Shown one piece after another: positions 52,397-60,679 of a stretch of DNA of 64,000 bases. Source of the DNA: Armatimonadota bacterium (GTDB taxonomy: Bacteria > Armatimonadota > Fimbriimonadia > Fimbriimonadales > Fimbriimonadaceae). The stretch covers positions 1-64,000 of the forward strand of contig JANYCU010000016.1 of assembly GCA_025360125.1 (NCBI GenBank), read 5' to 3'. The translations under genes were made by a program, and so were the position numbers. Numbering within the stretch: position 1 is the stretch's first letter; each line of letters begins with the position of its first letter. The notes under the pieces were generated by a model. The model searched no databases. It had not been told where the DNA came from and saw only the letters and a list, made by a program, of their open reading frames with translations.

Positions 52397-53618
52397 AATC
52401 CCCTTTCGGCAACACAATGCTAAAGGTCGTACCCCGGTTTTGGGCGCTATCGACATGAATCGAGCCCCCGTGCGCCTCGACGATGTGCTTCACAATGCTC
52501 AGGCCAAGACCCGTGCCGCCTCCGGCTCGACTCCGAGCCTTATCAACCCGGTAAAACCGCTCAAACAGTCGCGGCAAGTGCTCGTCAGGAATTCCGATTC
52601 CCGTATCGGTCACATCAAATCGGATGAATTCGCCAAGGTCAGTCAAATGGATATCAACCCCGCCTTCGTTGGTGTACTTCAGTGCGTTCTCGACCAAATT
52701 CACGACGACCTGGGTCATCTGCGATGCATTGGCTTCAATATCTAAGTCCTCGGGTCCTTCGTACGTCAACGAAAGATTCTTCTCTTTGGCCTGCGGAGCC
52801 AACAGGTTGAGTGTGTAGCGAATAATCCCGCCAAACTCGCATGGGCCCTTTCGCACCGGGCTCGATTCGCTGGTGCTGAGTACTAACAGGTCATGGGTGA
52901 TGCTCGTCAAGCGGTCAATTTCCGTAATGATCCGGGGAAGGTACTTGGCGCGAAGCTTCTTGTCATCGTCGTCAATCATCGACTCGGCATAAACCCGAAT
53001 AACCGTCATCGGCGTTCGCAACTCATGGCTGACGTTCGCGACAAAGTCCTTTCTGATGCGCTCCATTCGCCGGAGATCGGTTATTTCTACCAATGACAAG
53101 TAAATACGCCTCGGCAAGTCTGTGGTCGTCCAGGCGCGAGCAACGCAAATGCGTTCCTTCGGAAAGCTAAACGTAATTTCCGTTTCAATGACCGAAGCCT
53201 CTTGGCTGGCATTTAACGCTAATTGCTCAAGTTCGACCGATAGCGTGACCGCAAGAAGCGATCGACCGAGTGGATTCTCGAATCCAAACAATAACTGGGC
53301 AAATCGATTGGCGTAGGCAATTTGCGCCCGGTCATCGCAGACGAAAATTCCAATCTCAAGTCCGTCAGCAAACGCGTCAACCGCTGATTTTTGAGTTCGA
53401 GCAATCTCTCCAAGTGTTTCGTTTTGGTCGGTTTTTCTCGCTAAGTCCACTTCAACTGAAATTATTTCTCGCTGCAATACGTTGCAAAGTGCAATGATGC
53501 CAATTGCAAGCGGAACTGCGAGCCAGATCCAGGCACCAGAAGCAATGCCAACCGCAAGAACGCCGATTGCCAAAAAAATGCCGATAATCAGCGAGCGCCG
53601 GGACGCAATTTCGCTCAC
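52374..53618 (-). CDS. PhoR-like sensor histidine kinase with PAS domain
   Basis: A 414-residue kinase with two short membrane helices at the N-terminus (about 10-46) and no periplasmic sensor. A PAS-like domain follows (about 80-180: GLEIGIFVCDDRAQIAYANR), then the His box VANVSHELRTPMTV (His198), N-box NLVENALKYTNEG and G-boxes DTGIGIPDEH and GGTGLGLSIVKHI. The layout is that of PhoR, which controls PhoB and phosphate response. No response regulator is adjacent. Transcription diverges from the P-II gene. Confidence 0.9.
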   Translation of the reverse strand: MSEIASRRSLIIGIFLAIGVLAVGIASGAWIWLAVPLAIGIIALCNVLQREIISVEVDLARKTDQNETLGEIARTQKSAVDAFADGLEIGIFVCDDRAQIAYANRFAQLLFGFENPLGRSLLAVTLSVELEQLALNASQEASVIETEITFSFPKERICVARAWTTTDLPRRIYLSLVEITDLRRMERIRKDFVANVSHELRTPMTVIRVYAESMIDDDDKKLRAKYLPRIITEIDRLTSITHDLLVLSTSESSPVRKGPCEFGGIIRYTLNLLAPQAKEKNLSLTYEGPEDLDIEANASQMTQVVVNLVENALKYTNEGGVDIHLTDLGEFIRFDVTDTGIGIPDEHLPRLFERFYRVDKARSRAGGGTGLGLSIVKHIVEAHGGSIHVDSAQNRGTTFSIVLPKGDFNSLSVG

Positions 53619-53681
53619 AAGGATGAAGACGCATCAAAAGCCGCTTTCGAATCGTCTAACTTTAGGTAATTTGGGATAAAA

Positions 53682-54017
53682 GTGAAGCGAGTCGAAGCAT
53701 ATATTCAAGTAGGCAAGTTAGATGCCGTCCAGGATGCCCTCTTTAAAGCAGGAATCCAAGGTCTCAGCGTGGTGCCCGTCCGTGGTTATGGTCGGCAAAT
53801 GGGCAATACTGCTGGAGCCAAGTCAAAGAGCCCAGCACTGCTGCCAAAAATTAAGATCGATGTTGTCGTGGCGGATTCAATGCTCGAAACCGCGGTCCAA
53901 GCAATTATCAGTTCCGCGAAAACGGGCGAAATCGGAGACGGAAAAATTTTCATTTCGGAAATCGTCGAAGCAATCCGGGTTCGAACGGGCGAGAAAGGCG
54001 ATACCGCCCTCGACTAA
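53682..54017 (+). CDS. Nitrogen regulatory protein P-II family
   Basis: A 111-residue trimeric signal protein that senses ATP/ADP and 2-oxoglutarate. The fold is clear (MKRVEAYIQVGKLDAVQDAL, VPVRGYGRQMG, PKIKIDVVVADSM, GDGKIFISEIVEAIRVRTGEKG). The T-loop NTAGAKSKSPALL lacks the tyrosine that GlnB uridylylation uses, so control by GlnD-type modification is unlikely. No amtB or glnA is nearby. A RAYT-derived gene begins only 3 bases after its stop. Confidence 0.9.
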   Translation: MKRVEAYIQVGKLDAVQDALFKAGIQGLSVVPVRGYGRQMGNTAGAKSKSPALLPKIKIDVVVADSMLETAVQAIISSAKTGEIGDGKIFISEIVEAIRVRTGEKGDTALD

Positions 54018-54020
54018 TGT

Positions 54021-54482
54021 ATGGCCAGCCAACGGTGGGATAATTTTTCAATTTGGCGCGGACGCCTGCCCCATTGGCGGGCCGACAACGTCGCTTATTA
54101 CGTCACCTTTCGCCATAAGCGGGACCTTGATGAATTTGAGCGCAGCAAGCTCCTGGTTAACCTGATGAAGCCAGACGGCAAGGCGTGGGATTTGGTCATT
54201 GCTTGCGTGTTACCCGCCCAAACTGAACTCATTTTTCGAGTGACCGAGGGCAACGAGCTAAGCGATATCGTGGAGAAAGCCAAGAAACGCACAGGAAAAG
54301 ACATCATCAAGAAATCAGGTGAAAAGTGGCCGCCATTTTACGATGAAAGCTACGACCACATCATTCGCGATGATGCTGAGTTTGAAGAGTTCTGGACCAA
54401 AATCCTGGAGTCCGCTGTGGAACTTGAATTGGTCGAAGAGCCCGGCGAGTACCCAGACTTGTATGTTGCTGGGGCACCATAG
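54021..54482 (+). CDS. Catalytically dead RAYT-like (Y1 transposase-derived) protein
   Basis: The 153-residue product has the frame of a REP-associated tyrosine transposase: LPHWRADNVAYYVTFRHKRD at the N-terminus, the strand DLVIACVLP before the active site, YDHIIRDDAEFEEFWTKIL and LELVEEPGEYPDLY. The HUH motif expected after CVxP is QTE (PAQTELIF, 65-72), so both histidines are lost, and the usual catalytic Tyr before I-L-x-N-P-V is Lys127. It cannot nick DNA in the normal way. The ATG lies 3 bases after the P-II stop, so it is co-transcribed. A domesticated nucleic-acid-binding role is possible. Confidence 0.75.
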   Translation: MASQRWDNFSIWRGRLPHWRADNVAYYVTFRHKRDLDEFERSKLLVNLMKPDGKAWDLVIACVLPAQTELIFRVTEGNELSDIVEKAKKRTGKDIIKKSGEKWPPFYDESYDHIIRDDAEFEEFWTKILESAVELELVEEPGEYPDLYVAGAP

Positions 54483-54536
54483 TTGCACTTCGTGCGTTCA
54501 AAACCGCGAAACTAAACGTCTACACTACAAGAGCTT

Positions 54537-55970
54537 ATGCAGAACGCCGGAAAAGTTGGAGTATTAGTGGTCGCGTTTTTCGCAATGCTTTACATGGCCT
54601 ACGCGATGATCGGCAAGAACTTGCTTGCCCCTAAGCCAGTCAACTACTTTGCGAAGTTTCAGGATGCTGGCGGAGTCTCGTCCGGAACCCGTATTCTTAT
54701 GGCTGGCGTCAATATCGGCACAATTACCGATGTCAAATTGATGTCCTCAAGGGAAGCGAAAATGACTCTCGCCGTTTCCCCCGGAATCCATATTCCCAAA
54801 GGTGCGCAAGCGCAACTTCCTGCAAGCCTCACCGGAATCGGCGAAAACGTTGTCCTCATTGTTCCTCCCGCGACGCCCCAAGGCGACCTCGAACCTGGCG
54901 GAGAACTGATCGGAATTCGACAAGGTGCCCTCGATAACATCCTTCCGAACGGGAAAGAAGCGGTTCAAGAATTAACGAAAACAATGGCAGCGTTCCGCCA
55001 TCTACTCGAAGACAAGGGGATGATGAACAACATCAACCAGTTAGTGGTCTCGACCAACAAAACTATGGGCGAATTCGGCAAGACTGCCGGAACCATGAAT
55101 AACTTGATGGCGAACAACCAAAACACGTTGGTGAAAACCCTCAAAGATGCATCGGCCATGATGGCGAACATGAAGGGGATGACCGACGAACTGCTTGCCA
55201 TGACCAAAGGCGGCAAGATGCAAAATGACCTGAAACTGACATTAACCAATATTCGGGAAGCATCAGAAAAAGGAAATAAGCTCATTTCAGAACTCTCCAA
55301 GGTAATGAGCGATCCGGAAATGTTGGCCGCGATCAAGGGAACCAGCGCCAACATGAAGACGATCACCGACAGTGGTGTCAAGATTGCCGCCACCGGAGAG
55401 TCAATTGCTGCAAATGTTGACAAGATGGCCAAAGATGGGCCGGCTATCACAAAGAAACTGGAAGAACTCTTAAGCAACGCAAACTCCTTGGTCTCAAAGT
55501 TTTCCGGCATGGCAGAAGACGTAAAAGGTGCGATCAAAACCGTGAACGCCACCCTTAGCGGAAGTCATTCAGGTCCAAAATTTGAAACTCACCTTGATAT
55601 TCTTCAGGAATCAAAACCAAGTTTCACTCGGTCCGATTTCACCCTTGTCTTCCCTGAATCGAGCGGAGGAAGCATCCATTTCGGCCTTTATGACGCGTTC
55701 GAAGGGAACAAGCTAATTGCCCAAGTCGGAAAGAAAATTGACGATCGGTTGCAATTGCGGTACGGGATATTTGCATCTAAGCCGAGTTTTGGGGTAGATT
55801 ATTCGTTCGGTCCCAAGGCATCGCTTCGGGCGGATGTGTTCAGTTTGAACAATCCAACCTTCGATGTCAGACTCCGATATAGTATCGGTAAAGATCTTTC
55901 CGGCTGGTTTGGCATGGATCGTATTTTTAGGGATAACGCGCTGACAGTAGGAATTGGAATCAAGCACTAG
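54537..55970 (+). CDS. MCE/MlaD-family lipid transport protein
   Basis: A 477-residue protein anchored by an N-terminal helix (VGVLVVAFFAMLYMAYAMIG). The MCE domain follows (VNYFAKFQDAGGVSSGTRIL then MAGVNIGTITDVKL and IPKGAQAQLPASLTGIGENV), as in MlaD-type lipid-trafficking proteins. A long helical, Met/Thr/Asn-rich region comes next (about 150-330; repeated NLMANNQNTLVKTLKDAS-type segments). The C-terminus (about 350-477) is a beta-rich domain like an outer-membrane barrel end (RLQLRYGIFASKPSFGVDYSF ... GIGIKH). It likely links inner and outer membranes. Its MlaE/MlaF partners are not here. Confidence 0.85.
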   Translation: MQNAGKVGVLVVAFFAMLYMAYAMIGKNLLAPKPVNYFAKFQDAGGVSSGTRILMAGVNIGTITDVKLMSSREAKMTLAVSPGIHIPKGAQAQLPASLTGIGENVVLIVPPATPQGDLEPGGELIGIRQGALDNILPNGKEAVQELTKTMAAFRHLLEDKGMMNNINQLVVSTNKTMGEFGKTAGTMNNLMANNQNTLVKTLKDASAMMANMKGMTDELLAMTKGGKMQNDLKLTLTNIREASEKGNKLISELSKVMSDPEMLAAIKGTSANMKTITDSGVKIAATGESIAANVDKMAKDGPAITKKLEELLSNANSLVSKFSGMAEDVKGAIKTVNATLSGSHSGPKFETHLDILQESKPSFTRSDFTLVFPESSGGSIHFGLYDAFEGNKLIAQVGKKIDDRLQLRYGIFASKPSFGVDYSFGPKASLRADVFSLNNPTFDVRLRYSIGKDLSGWFGMDRIFRDNALTVGIGIKH

Positions 55971-56002
55971 TGTCAGCGATACCACTGGAGAAGATTTAAT
56001 AG

Positions 56003-56500
56003 ATGAAGGTAATCCTGAATCAAACTGTACCAAAAGTCGGCAAAGCCGGAACTGTTGTTGTCGTAGCCGATGGCTTTGCCCGGAATTACCTTTTCCCGCG
56101 AAAGTTGGCGATTGTTGCTGATCGAAACCAAGTTGCTGCATTGGATAAGCGAAACGCCCGAATGGCTGAAAAGCTCGGCGCGGTCAAATCCGATGCAGAA
56201 ACCCTCAAGGCAAAGCTCGATGGCCAAGTTGTCAAGATGGAAACCAAAGTCGGTGCTGATGGCGTTCGACTCAACGGTGCCATTACATCGCAAAACATCG
56301 CTGATGCGATCAAGGCGCAATTGGGCGTTACATTGGAGAAGCGACAAGTCGCTCTTCACGACCCAATCAAGCGACTCGGAACATTCTCAGTCGAGCTCGA
56401 TCTTCACGCTCACGTTGACGCGCACATCTCTGTCGAAGTCTTCGACCCAGCACTGATCCCAGTTGTTGAAGAAGACGAAGAAGAAGCCGTTACCGCCTAG
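56003..56500 (+). CDS. rplI: 50S ribosomal protein bL9
   Basis: A 165-residue ribosomal protein L9. The N-terminal domain has MKVILNQTVPKVGKAGTVVV then VADGFARNYLFPRKLA, the linking helix is KRNARMAEKLGAVKSDAETL, and the C-terminal domain includes GSITSQNIADAI-like GAITSQNIADAI and HVDAHISVEVFDP. A GGAGA motif precedes the ATG. The acidic tail EEDEEEAVTA is longer than usual. A strong terminator follows. rpsF, ssb and rpsR, its common neighbours, are absent. Confidence 0.95.
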   Translation: MKVILNQTVPKVGKAGTVVVVADGFARNYLFPRKLAIVADRNQVAALDKRNARMAEKLGAVKSDAETLKAKLDGQVVKMETKVGADGVRLNGAITSQNIADAIKAQLGVTLEKRQVALHDPIKRLGTFSVELDLHAHVDAHISVEVFDPALIPVVEEDEEEAVTA

Positions 56501-56517
56501 TTTTTAAGCAAGGAATT

Positions 56518-56555
56518 AAAGACCTCAGAACCTCGGTTCTGGGGTCTTTTTTTGT
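56518..56555 (+). terminator. Intrinsic terminator after rplI
   Basis: AAAGACCTCAGAAC pairs with GTTCTGGGGTCTTT around a short loop and is followed by a run of T. Confidence 0.9.
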
Positions 56556-56567
56556 TCTTTATCCGAC

Positions 56568-56583
56568 TATAATAATAGTAGAC
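56568..56583 (+). promoter_or_regulatory. -10 and GTAGAC half-site before the NTase pair
   Basis: TATAAT (56568-56573) ends 10 bases before the ATG at 56584, and ATAGTAGAC (56575-56583) abuts the start codon. The AGTAGAC element is the same half-site found in the operator-like palindromes at 8.56 and 9.16 kb. Confidence 0.45.
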
Positions 56584-56763
56584 ATGAAGCGCACGGATCT
56601 GCTCGATACGGATATCGAAATGCACAAGAAGCAAGTCCTATTGGTGCGCGAGAAGGGGCCAGTCTGGTGCGTTCAAAAAGCCATTCAAATGAGCGACGAG
56701 TCCCGTGAGGCTTTCCCTGAACAAACGAAGAGCGCAATAAGGAAGTTAACGAGGAAGCCGTGA
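56584..56763 (+). CDS. Small 59-residue protein, possible antitoxin partner
   Basis: A short ORF, MKRTDLLDTDIEMHKKQVLL to IRKLTRKP, mostly helical and charged. It shares GTGA with the following nucleotidyltransferase gene and has a TATAAT box and a GTAGAC operator-like half-site directly in front. It is too small to assign by motif. Translational coupling and the matching -10 make it credible as a gene. It resembles the small upstream partner of toxin-antitoxin-type nucleotidyltransferase pairs only in layout. Confidence 0.55.
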   Translation: MKRTDLLDTDIEMHKKQVLLVREKGPVWCVQKAIQMSDESREAFPEQTKSAIRKLTRKP

Positions 56764-57338
56764 CGTCTATTCGCGCTATCGTTGAAAACCTCATCCCAGT
56801 CTTCGAAGAGCTTGAAATACCGTATATGGTTGGAGGTTCATTTGCCAGCAGCGCATGGGGCTTCCCGCGACAAACCCATGACATCGACATCGCGGTTTAC
56901 CTTTCGACAATCGGTGCCCAAAGTCTATTTGAACTGGTAAAGGACGATTTTATGGTCAGCGAGTCGGACATGAAAGACGCGGTTAAATCAACCGACACTT
57001 TTAGGGCATTTCAGATGATCCACTTTGAAGAGACTTTCAAAGTGGACGTCTTTGTTCTCCATCAAAATGAATATTCGGAAGTATCCATGACTCGAAGTGT
57101 TCCGTATGAGCTATTTCCTGGGCTAAGCGTTCAATTCGCTTCTCCCGAAGACACAGTGATCACGAAATTGCGCTGGTTCTTGCTGGGAAATAAAGTAAGC
57201 GACAAGCAATGGAATGACATTCTGTTGGTCTTAGAGAAGTGTCATGGCCAACTGGACGAGGGGTATATGTCCCGCTGGGCCACCCATTTTGAGGTGCTCG
57301 ACCTTTTGCGAGATGCTCAATCACAAGCCAAAGTCTGA
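56760..57338 (+). CDS. Nucleotidyltransferase-fold protein (AbiEii/DUF6036-like)
   Basis: A 192-residue protein of the DNA polymerase-beta-like nucleotidyltransferase superfamily. It has YMVGGSFASSAWGFPRQTHD with the GG-S and the metal-binding DIDIAV, followed by KVDVFVL as the third acidic position, and PEDTVITKLRW later. Such genes occur as AbiEii-like toxins or as MNT-type components. The GTG start overlaps the previous small ORF by 4 bases. The two form an isolated pair next to rplI. The activity is unproved. Confidence 0.75.
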   Translation: MTSIRAIVENLIPVFEELEIPYMVGGSFASSAWGFPRQTHDIDIAVYLSTIGAQSLFELVKDDFMVSESDMKDAVKSTDTFRAFQMIHFEETFKVDVFVLHQNEYSEVSMTRSVPYELFPGLSVQFASPEDTVITKLRWFLLGNKVSDKQWNDILLVLEKCHGQLDEGYMSRWATHFEVLDLLRDAQSQAKV

Positions 57339-57388
57339 ATGCTTTCTTAATCCCCTTACTGAAAGCCGAAAGCCTGACAAATAATTAA

Positions 57389-57772
57389 GGGATCCGGTCA
57401 AAGCTGCCTTGCGGCCACTCCAACAGGATCCCAAAATTGTGCCTTCTCACTATTTCGCCGAAGCTCCACACCAAAAAGACTTTTGTCCTTTCCGGTGTCT
57501 AGCCGAAGCTAAACACCATGAAGACTTTTTTGCTTTGGTCGCACTCCGCCGAAGCTCGGTGCAATTCTTAGCTGTCCTTTCCGGGCCTGGCCGAAACCAA
57601 GCACCTTCAAGACGTTTGCTTCTGCGATCGGCTTGCGCTCCTCGCTTTCTGCGGTTTGTCTTCGTTTTGTGATTTGCTTGCGCTCTTCACTGAAGACAAT
57701 ATTAGTATCACACATCTGAAATTGAAATGCAACAAAAGATTCGCGAAGTTATCCACAATTAGTGTGGATAAC
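57389..57772 (+). repeat. Long repeat D, copy 1
   Basis: It begins with GGGATCC-type sequence that re-forms GGATCCC about 40 bases on, then shows hairpins with a CGAA tetraloop such as GGTGTCTAGC-CGAA-GCTAAACACC (about 57498-57521) and variants. It ends in a well-conserved 120-base tail shared with copy 2. The tail includes the inverted TTATCCACA (57749-57757) and TGTGGATAA (57763-57771). Confidence 0.75.
57749..57771. promoter_or_regulatory. Inverted DnaA-box pair, copy 1
   Basis: TTATCCACA and its exact inverse TGTGGATAA are separated by 5 bases. Both match the bacterial DnaA box consensus perfectly. Confidence 0.6.
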
Positions 57773-57828
57773 TAAAGGGCTAATGTTAAGGGCTAAGTGC
57801 ACGAAAATAAGTATCCGCACATGAAAAT

Positions 57829-58123
57829 GGGATCCAATCAAAGTTGCCTTGCGACGACTCCAACGGGATCCCAAATTCTTTGTCTTTCAAGGTTTCTTGC
57901 CGGAGCGCGATTCCTGTCAGACTTGCCCTTTCAGGTGTCTAGCCGAAGCTAAACACCGTCAAGACATTTGCTCGAGTGCTGGGCCGGAGCTCGGCTCTCA
58001 GAGCGTTTGTCTTCGTTTTGTGATTTGCTTGCGCTCTTCACTGAAGACAATATTAGTATCACACACTTAAATCGCAAATGCAACAAAAGATTCGTGAAGT
58101 TTTCCACATTTGGTGTGGATAAC
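57829..58123 (+). repeat. Long repeat D, copy 2
   Basis: Matches copy 1 at its head (GGGATCC...GGATCCC), the GGTGTCTAGC-CGAA-GCTA hairpin and the tail (about 58007-58123) at roughly 90%, with the middle shortened. It ends in TTTTCCACA (58100-58108) and TGTGGATAA (58114-58122) with the same 5-base spacer as copy 1. Confidence 0.75.
58100..58122. promoter_or_regulatory. Inverted DnaA-box pair, copy 2
   Basis: One consensus box (TGTGGATAA) and one with one mismatch (TTTTCCACA), same 5-base spacer as copy 1. Confidence 0.55.
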
Positions 58124-58296
58124 TGTTTAGGGAAGTTGACAGTCGGTAGTTGGCAGTTAATTGCTTCAAGTCAAGGTCCAAAAAACATCAACTAAGTCAT
58201 TTCTACCAACTAGTAGCTGCAAACGGGCAACTGGCTTCAGTCCTTGTTTGTATTTCGCATGTCCGGACTTGTTGGGACCGAAGCTGAATATGTTGT

Positions 58297-59184
58297 ATGA
58301 TTCAATCAGTGGTTGCGACCAGCCTGCTTGTTCTCGGCATGATGCAGGACTCTTACGAACGGAGGGTCGAAAAGATCGTGACTAAGCTCGACCCGTTGCC
58401 ATTCGAGTCGTTCAGCAAGAATCAGGCAGACCTTGACCGTTTCAAGAAAGCGTTTCCAGCCTTTTCCCCCGAATCCCCATATAGCGATGGCCATTCATCA
58501 GTTTATCAACTGGTCGCTCACCCTCGTCATACGGCGGCGTACCAAAACCTGAGCGGATTCGTTGAATGGAGGAAAGCACCACCAAAAGCGACTGTGGTGG
58601 TGAACGAAGCCAAATTTGCCGCCGCCAAAGTGGACGCAGACGGCAGCACTTACCTCAACCGACTAATGTTGTCGCACCTCTTCCTAACAGAGCAGGACGC
58701 CTTGTTGGTTTTCCAGGAACTGGCAACCAGAAAGCAACTCGATCTCAAGCCCAATAAGTTCGGACAAACCCCGCTCATGCTCGCAGCTGAAGCCGGATGG
58801 CAACAAATCACCGATCAACTTCTCAGACTTCGTGCCTCTCGAACAGCCAAAGATATCGAGGGCCATGACGTTATCGACTATCTGAAATTTGCACGACCCG
58901 AAGTAAAGATCGGGGAAGTCGCCCAGCGAGAAGTCTTTACGGTTGAGCTGGTTGCCGATGTTCTCTATAAGGGGAGCAATGCCACCGACAAGAAGCGAAT
59001 CTTCAAGGTCATGAACGACTGGCTATCAAACCCATACAGGTTCACGTGCGGAAACTATCCAGAGGGAATGTTCAACTTGAAGTGGCCAACGCCGCGAGGC
59101 AAGAAAAAGAAAGAAACACCAGCCCAATATATTATCGATAAGCCCAACCGGCCGTTCGACCTCCGAAATCCACCACCCAAGTAG
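58297..59184 (+). CDS. Secreted ankyrin-repeat protein
   Basis: A 295-residue protein with a short signal-like start (MIQSVVATSLLVLGMMQ). Residues about 150-200 form ankyrin repeats: LKPNKFGQTPLMLAAEAGWQ, ITDQLLRLRASRTAKDIEGH then DVIDYLKFA. The C-terminal region is basic and Pro/Lys-rich. A TATGAT hexamer overlapping the ATG would suit a start at the GTG four codons on (58309). Secreted ankyrin proteins mediate protein contacts; the partner is unknown. Confidence 0.75.
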   Translation: MIQSVVATSLLVLGMMQDSYERRVEKIVTKLDPLPFESFSKNQADLDRFKKAFPAFSPESPYSDGHSSVYQLVAHPRHTAAYQNLSGFVEWRKAPPKATVVVNEAKFAAAKVDADGSTYLNRLMLSHLFLTEQDALLVFQELATRKQLDLKPNKFGQTPLMLAAEAGWQQITDQLLRLRASRTAKDIEGHDVIDYLKFARPEVKIGEVAQREVFTVELVADVLYKGSNATDKKRIFKVMNDWLSNPYRFTCGNYPEGMFNLKWPTPRGKKKKETPAQYIIDKPNRPFDLRNPPPK

Positions 59185-59389
59185 CAAAAAGGGAAATTGA
59201 TTGCCCGTCAAGGCCAACTTCCTCCTTATCTTTCTGCCGACTGGCAATTGCGAACTCTCAACCGATCAAAGCTACTCTAACTTTCCACTTTCAGCGAGAC
59301 AAGTCTCGCAGGACAAAGCGCCGATAAATCGACGCACTCCACACCAGACTTTTCCCGCTAGCAGCTAAAAGCTGAAAGCTAGAAGCTCC

Positions 59390-60547
59390 TTAGTCTTTAT
59401 ACGGATCGCGGATATCCTTGCCCGCCATCGCGACTCCCAAAGGAGTCAGCGTGTGCAGAACCCGAACGGTCTCAGAGTGATGCTCCAGCACCCGGTGCAG
59501 CCGCTTGTAGCATTGCGGAGCCTCGTCGACGTCTGCGCCGCGAAGCGACACGTTCATCCGTTTGATCCAACGGCTCATATCTTCTTTCGAGATTGCGCCG
59601 TCCTTACCGTTTTTACCCTTCGCTTGCGAGCGCGACATGACTCGTCCTGCGCCGTGTACCGTAGAATACAAAGCCGAGCGAGACAGTTCAGATTCGACGC
59701 CTTCGAGGATGACGCTATTATCACCCATCGAGCCGCCGACGAACCCACGCTGACCCGGGAACGCCGGAGTAGCGCCTTTTCGCACCACCCAATATTCCTG
59801 CCCATCGTGAGTCTCCTTCCAGGCAAAGTTGTGATGGTTATGAACTTCGTCCACAATCGTGCCTCTCAAGATTTTTGCGACCCTTGCGCACACCCAGTCA
59901 CGTCCCGCATAGGCATACTCGCCCGCAATGCGCATCGCTTCCAGGTAGTCCTCGCCATCAGCTTTTTCGGTCGAGAGCCAGGTGATGCCTTCGGCAATCT
60001 GATTCTGTCCCTTCGCAAGGTCCATAAAATGCTCGGCAATGCCGTAACCAAGTCCGCGTGAACCAAAGTGCACGCCAACCCAGATCCGACCTTGTTCGTC
60101 CGAGAAGATATCGACGTAGTGGTTTCCACTTCCGACGGTTCCCAGTTGCGCCCGTGCCTTGTCCTTGCGAGACTTCAACACGGGCATCTTCCAGGCTTCA
60201 TCGTCGAAGAGCGGATGGTCCACTTCTTCATTGTTTGCGCGTCCTATGCCAAACGAGATCTTCTTCACGATCTCGTCCATGTACGGATTGATCTTGGATT
60301 TGACCTTAATTGCGTCTACATCCAGCCGAACGGCTTTATTGCCACAGGCAATGTCGTAGCCGATACCACTGGGTGAGATTCGATGTCTATAGGCAACCAC
60401 GCCCCCGATAGGGACGCCATAGCCGACGTGATGGTCTGCCATCAGCGCCAATCGCTCCGCACCCGTGGCTCGAGCGTTGTCGAGTTGTTTCAGGGCCTCC
60501 GGAAAAACCGGATCCCCCCAACACGGAATGTTATCAATGAGCTTCAT
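59390..60547 (-). CDS. rtcB: RNA-splicing ligase RtcB
   Basis: A 385-residue GTP- and metal-dependent RNA ligase that joins 2',3'-cyclic-phosphate and 5'-OH ends. Core motifs are GVPIGGVVAYRHRISPSGIG, YDIACGNKAVRLDV (metal Cys), RAQLGTVGSGNHYVDI, VGVHFGSRGLG, VHNHHNFAW and the guanylylated His of STVHGAGRVMSRSQA. ATG at 60547 begins MKLIDNIPCWGDPVFPEALK; a 37-codon upstream extension is not supported. No archease gene is adjacent. The length is near the usual 400-480 residues but on the short side. Confidence 0.93.
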   Translation of the reverse strand: MKLIDNIPCWGDPVFPEALKQLDNARATGAERLALMADHHVGYGVPIGGVVAYRHRISPSGIGYDIACGNKAVRLDVDAIKVKSKINPYMDEIVKKISFGIGRANNEEVDHPLFDDEAWKMPVLKSRKDKARAQLGTVGSGNHYVDIFSDEQGRIWVGVHFGSRGLGYGIAEHFMDLAKGQNQIAEGITWLSTEKADGEDYLEAMRIAGEYAYAGRDWVCARVAKILRGTIVDEVHNHHNFAWKETHDGQEYWVVRKGATPAFPGQRGFVGGSMGDNSVILEGVESELSRSALYSTVHGAGRVMSRSQAKGKNGKDGAISKEDMSRWIKRMNVSLRGADVDEAPQCYKRLHRVLEHHSETVRVLHTLTPLGVAMAGKDIRDPYKD

Positions 60548-60641
60548 GGACAAGGATACGTAGACGTGCGGAAGCAGAGAAAGGTTCACTTGGAGCGTGG
60601 GAAGCGGAAACCAAGGGCGAGTAAGAAGCGACTGAAAGCCT

Positions 60642-60671
60642 TTGACAAACTGAATCAACGTGTGCGAGACT
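60642..60671 (+). promoter_or_regulatory. Promoter of the effector-like gene
   Basis: TTGACA (60642-60647) and GAGACT (60666-60671) are spaced by 18 bases and the -10 ends 8 bases before the ATG at 60680. Confidence 0.5.
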
Positions 60672-60679
60672 CTCTTAAT

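Larger units (their letters stand above)
57339..58296. other. Long intergenic region, repeat-bearing
   Basis: No convincing gene lies in these 958 bases. It holds two direct repeats (57389-57772 and 57829-58123), each containing CGAA-tetraloop hairpins and a terminal inverted pair of DnaA-box-like sequences. The remaining 58124-58296 shows nothing clear apart from the probable promoter of the ankyrin gene. Confidence 0.6.

Noticed and set aside
57389-58123. CRISPR array or normal chromosomal origin
   Set aside because: Only two long, unequal copies exist with no regular repeat-spacer unit and no cas genes; dnaA/dnaN are absent and only four DnaA boxes are present.
60383-60679. N-terminal extension of the effector-like gene
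   Set aside because: It runs antisense through the rtcB 5' end, is basic and low in structure, and a promoter with TTGACA lies just before the ATG at 60680.
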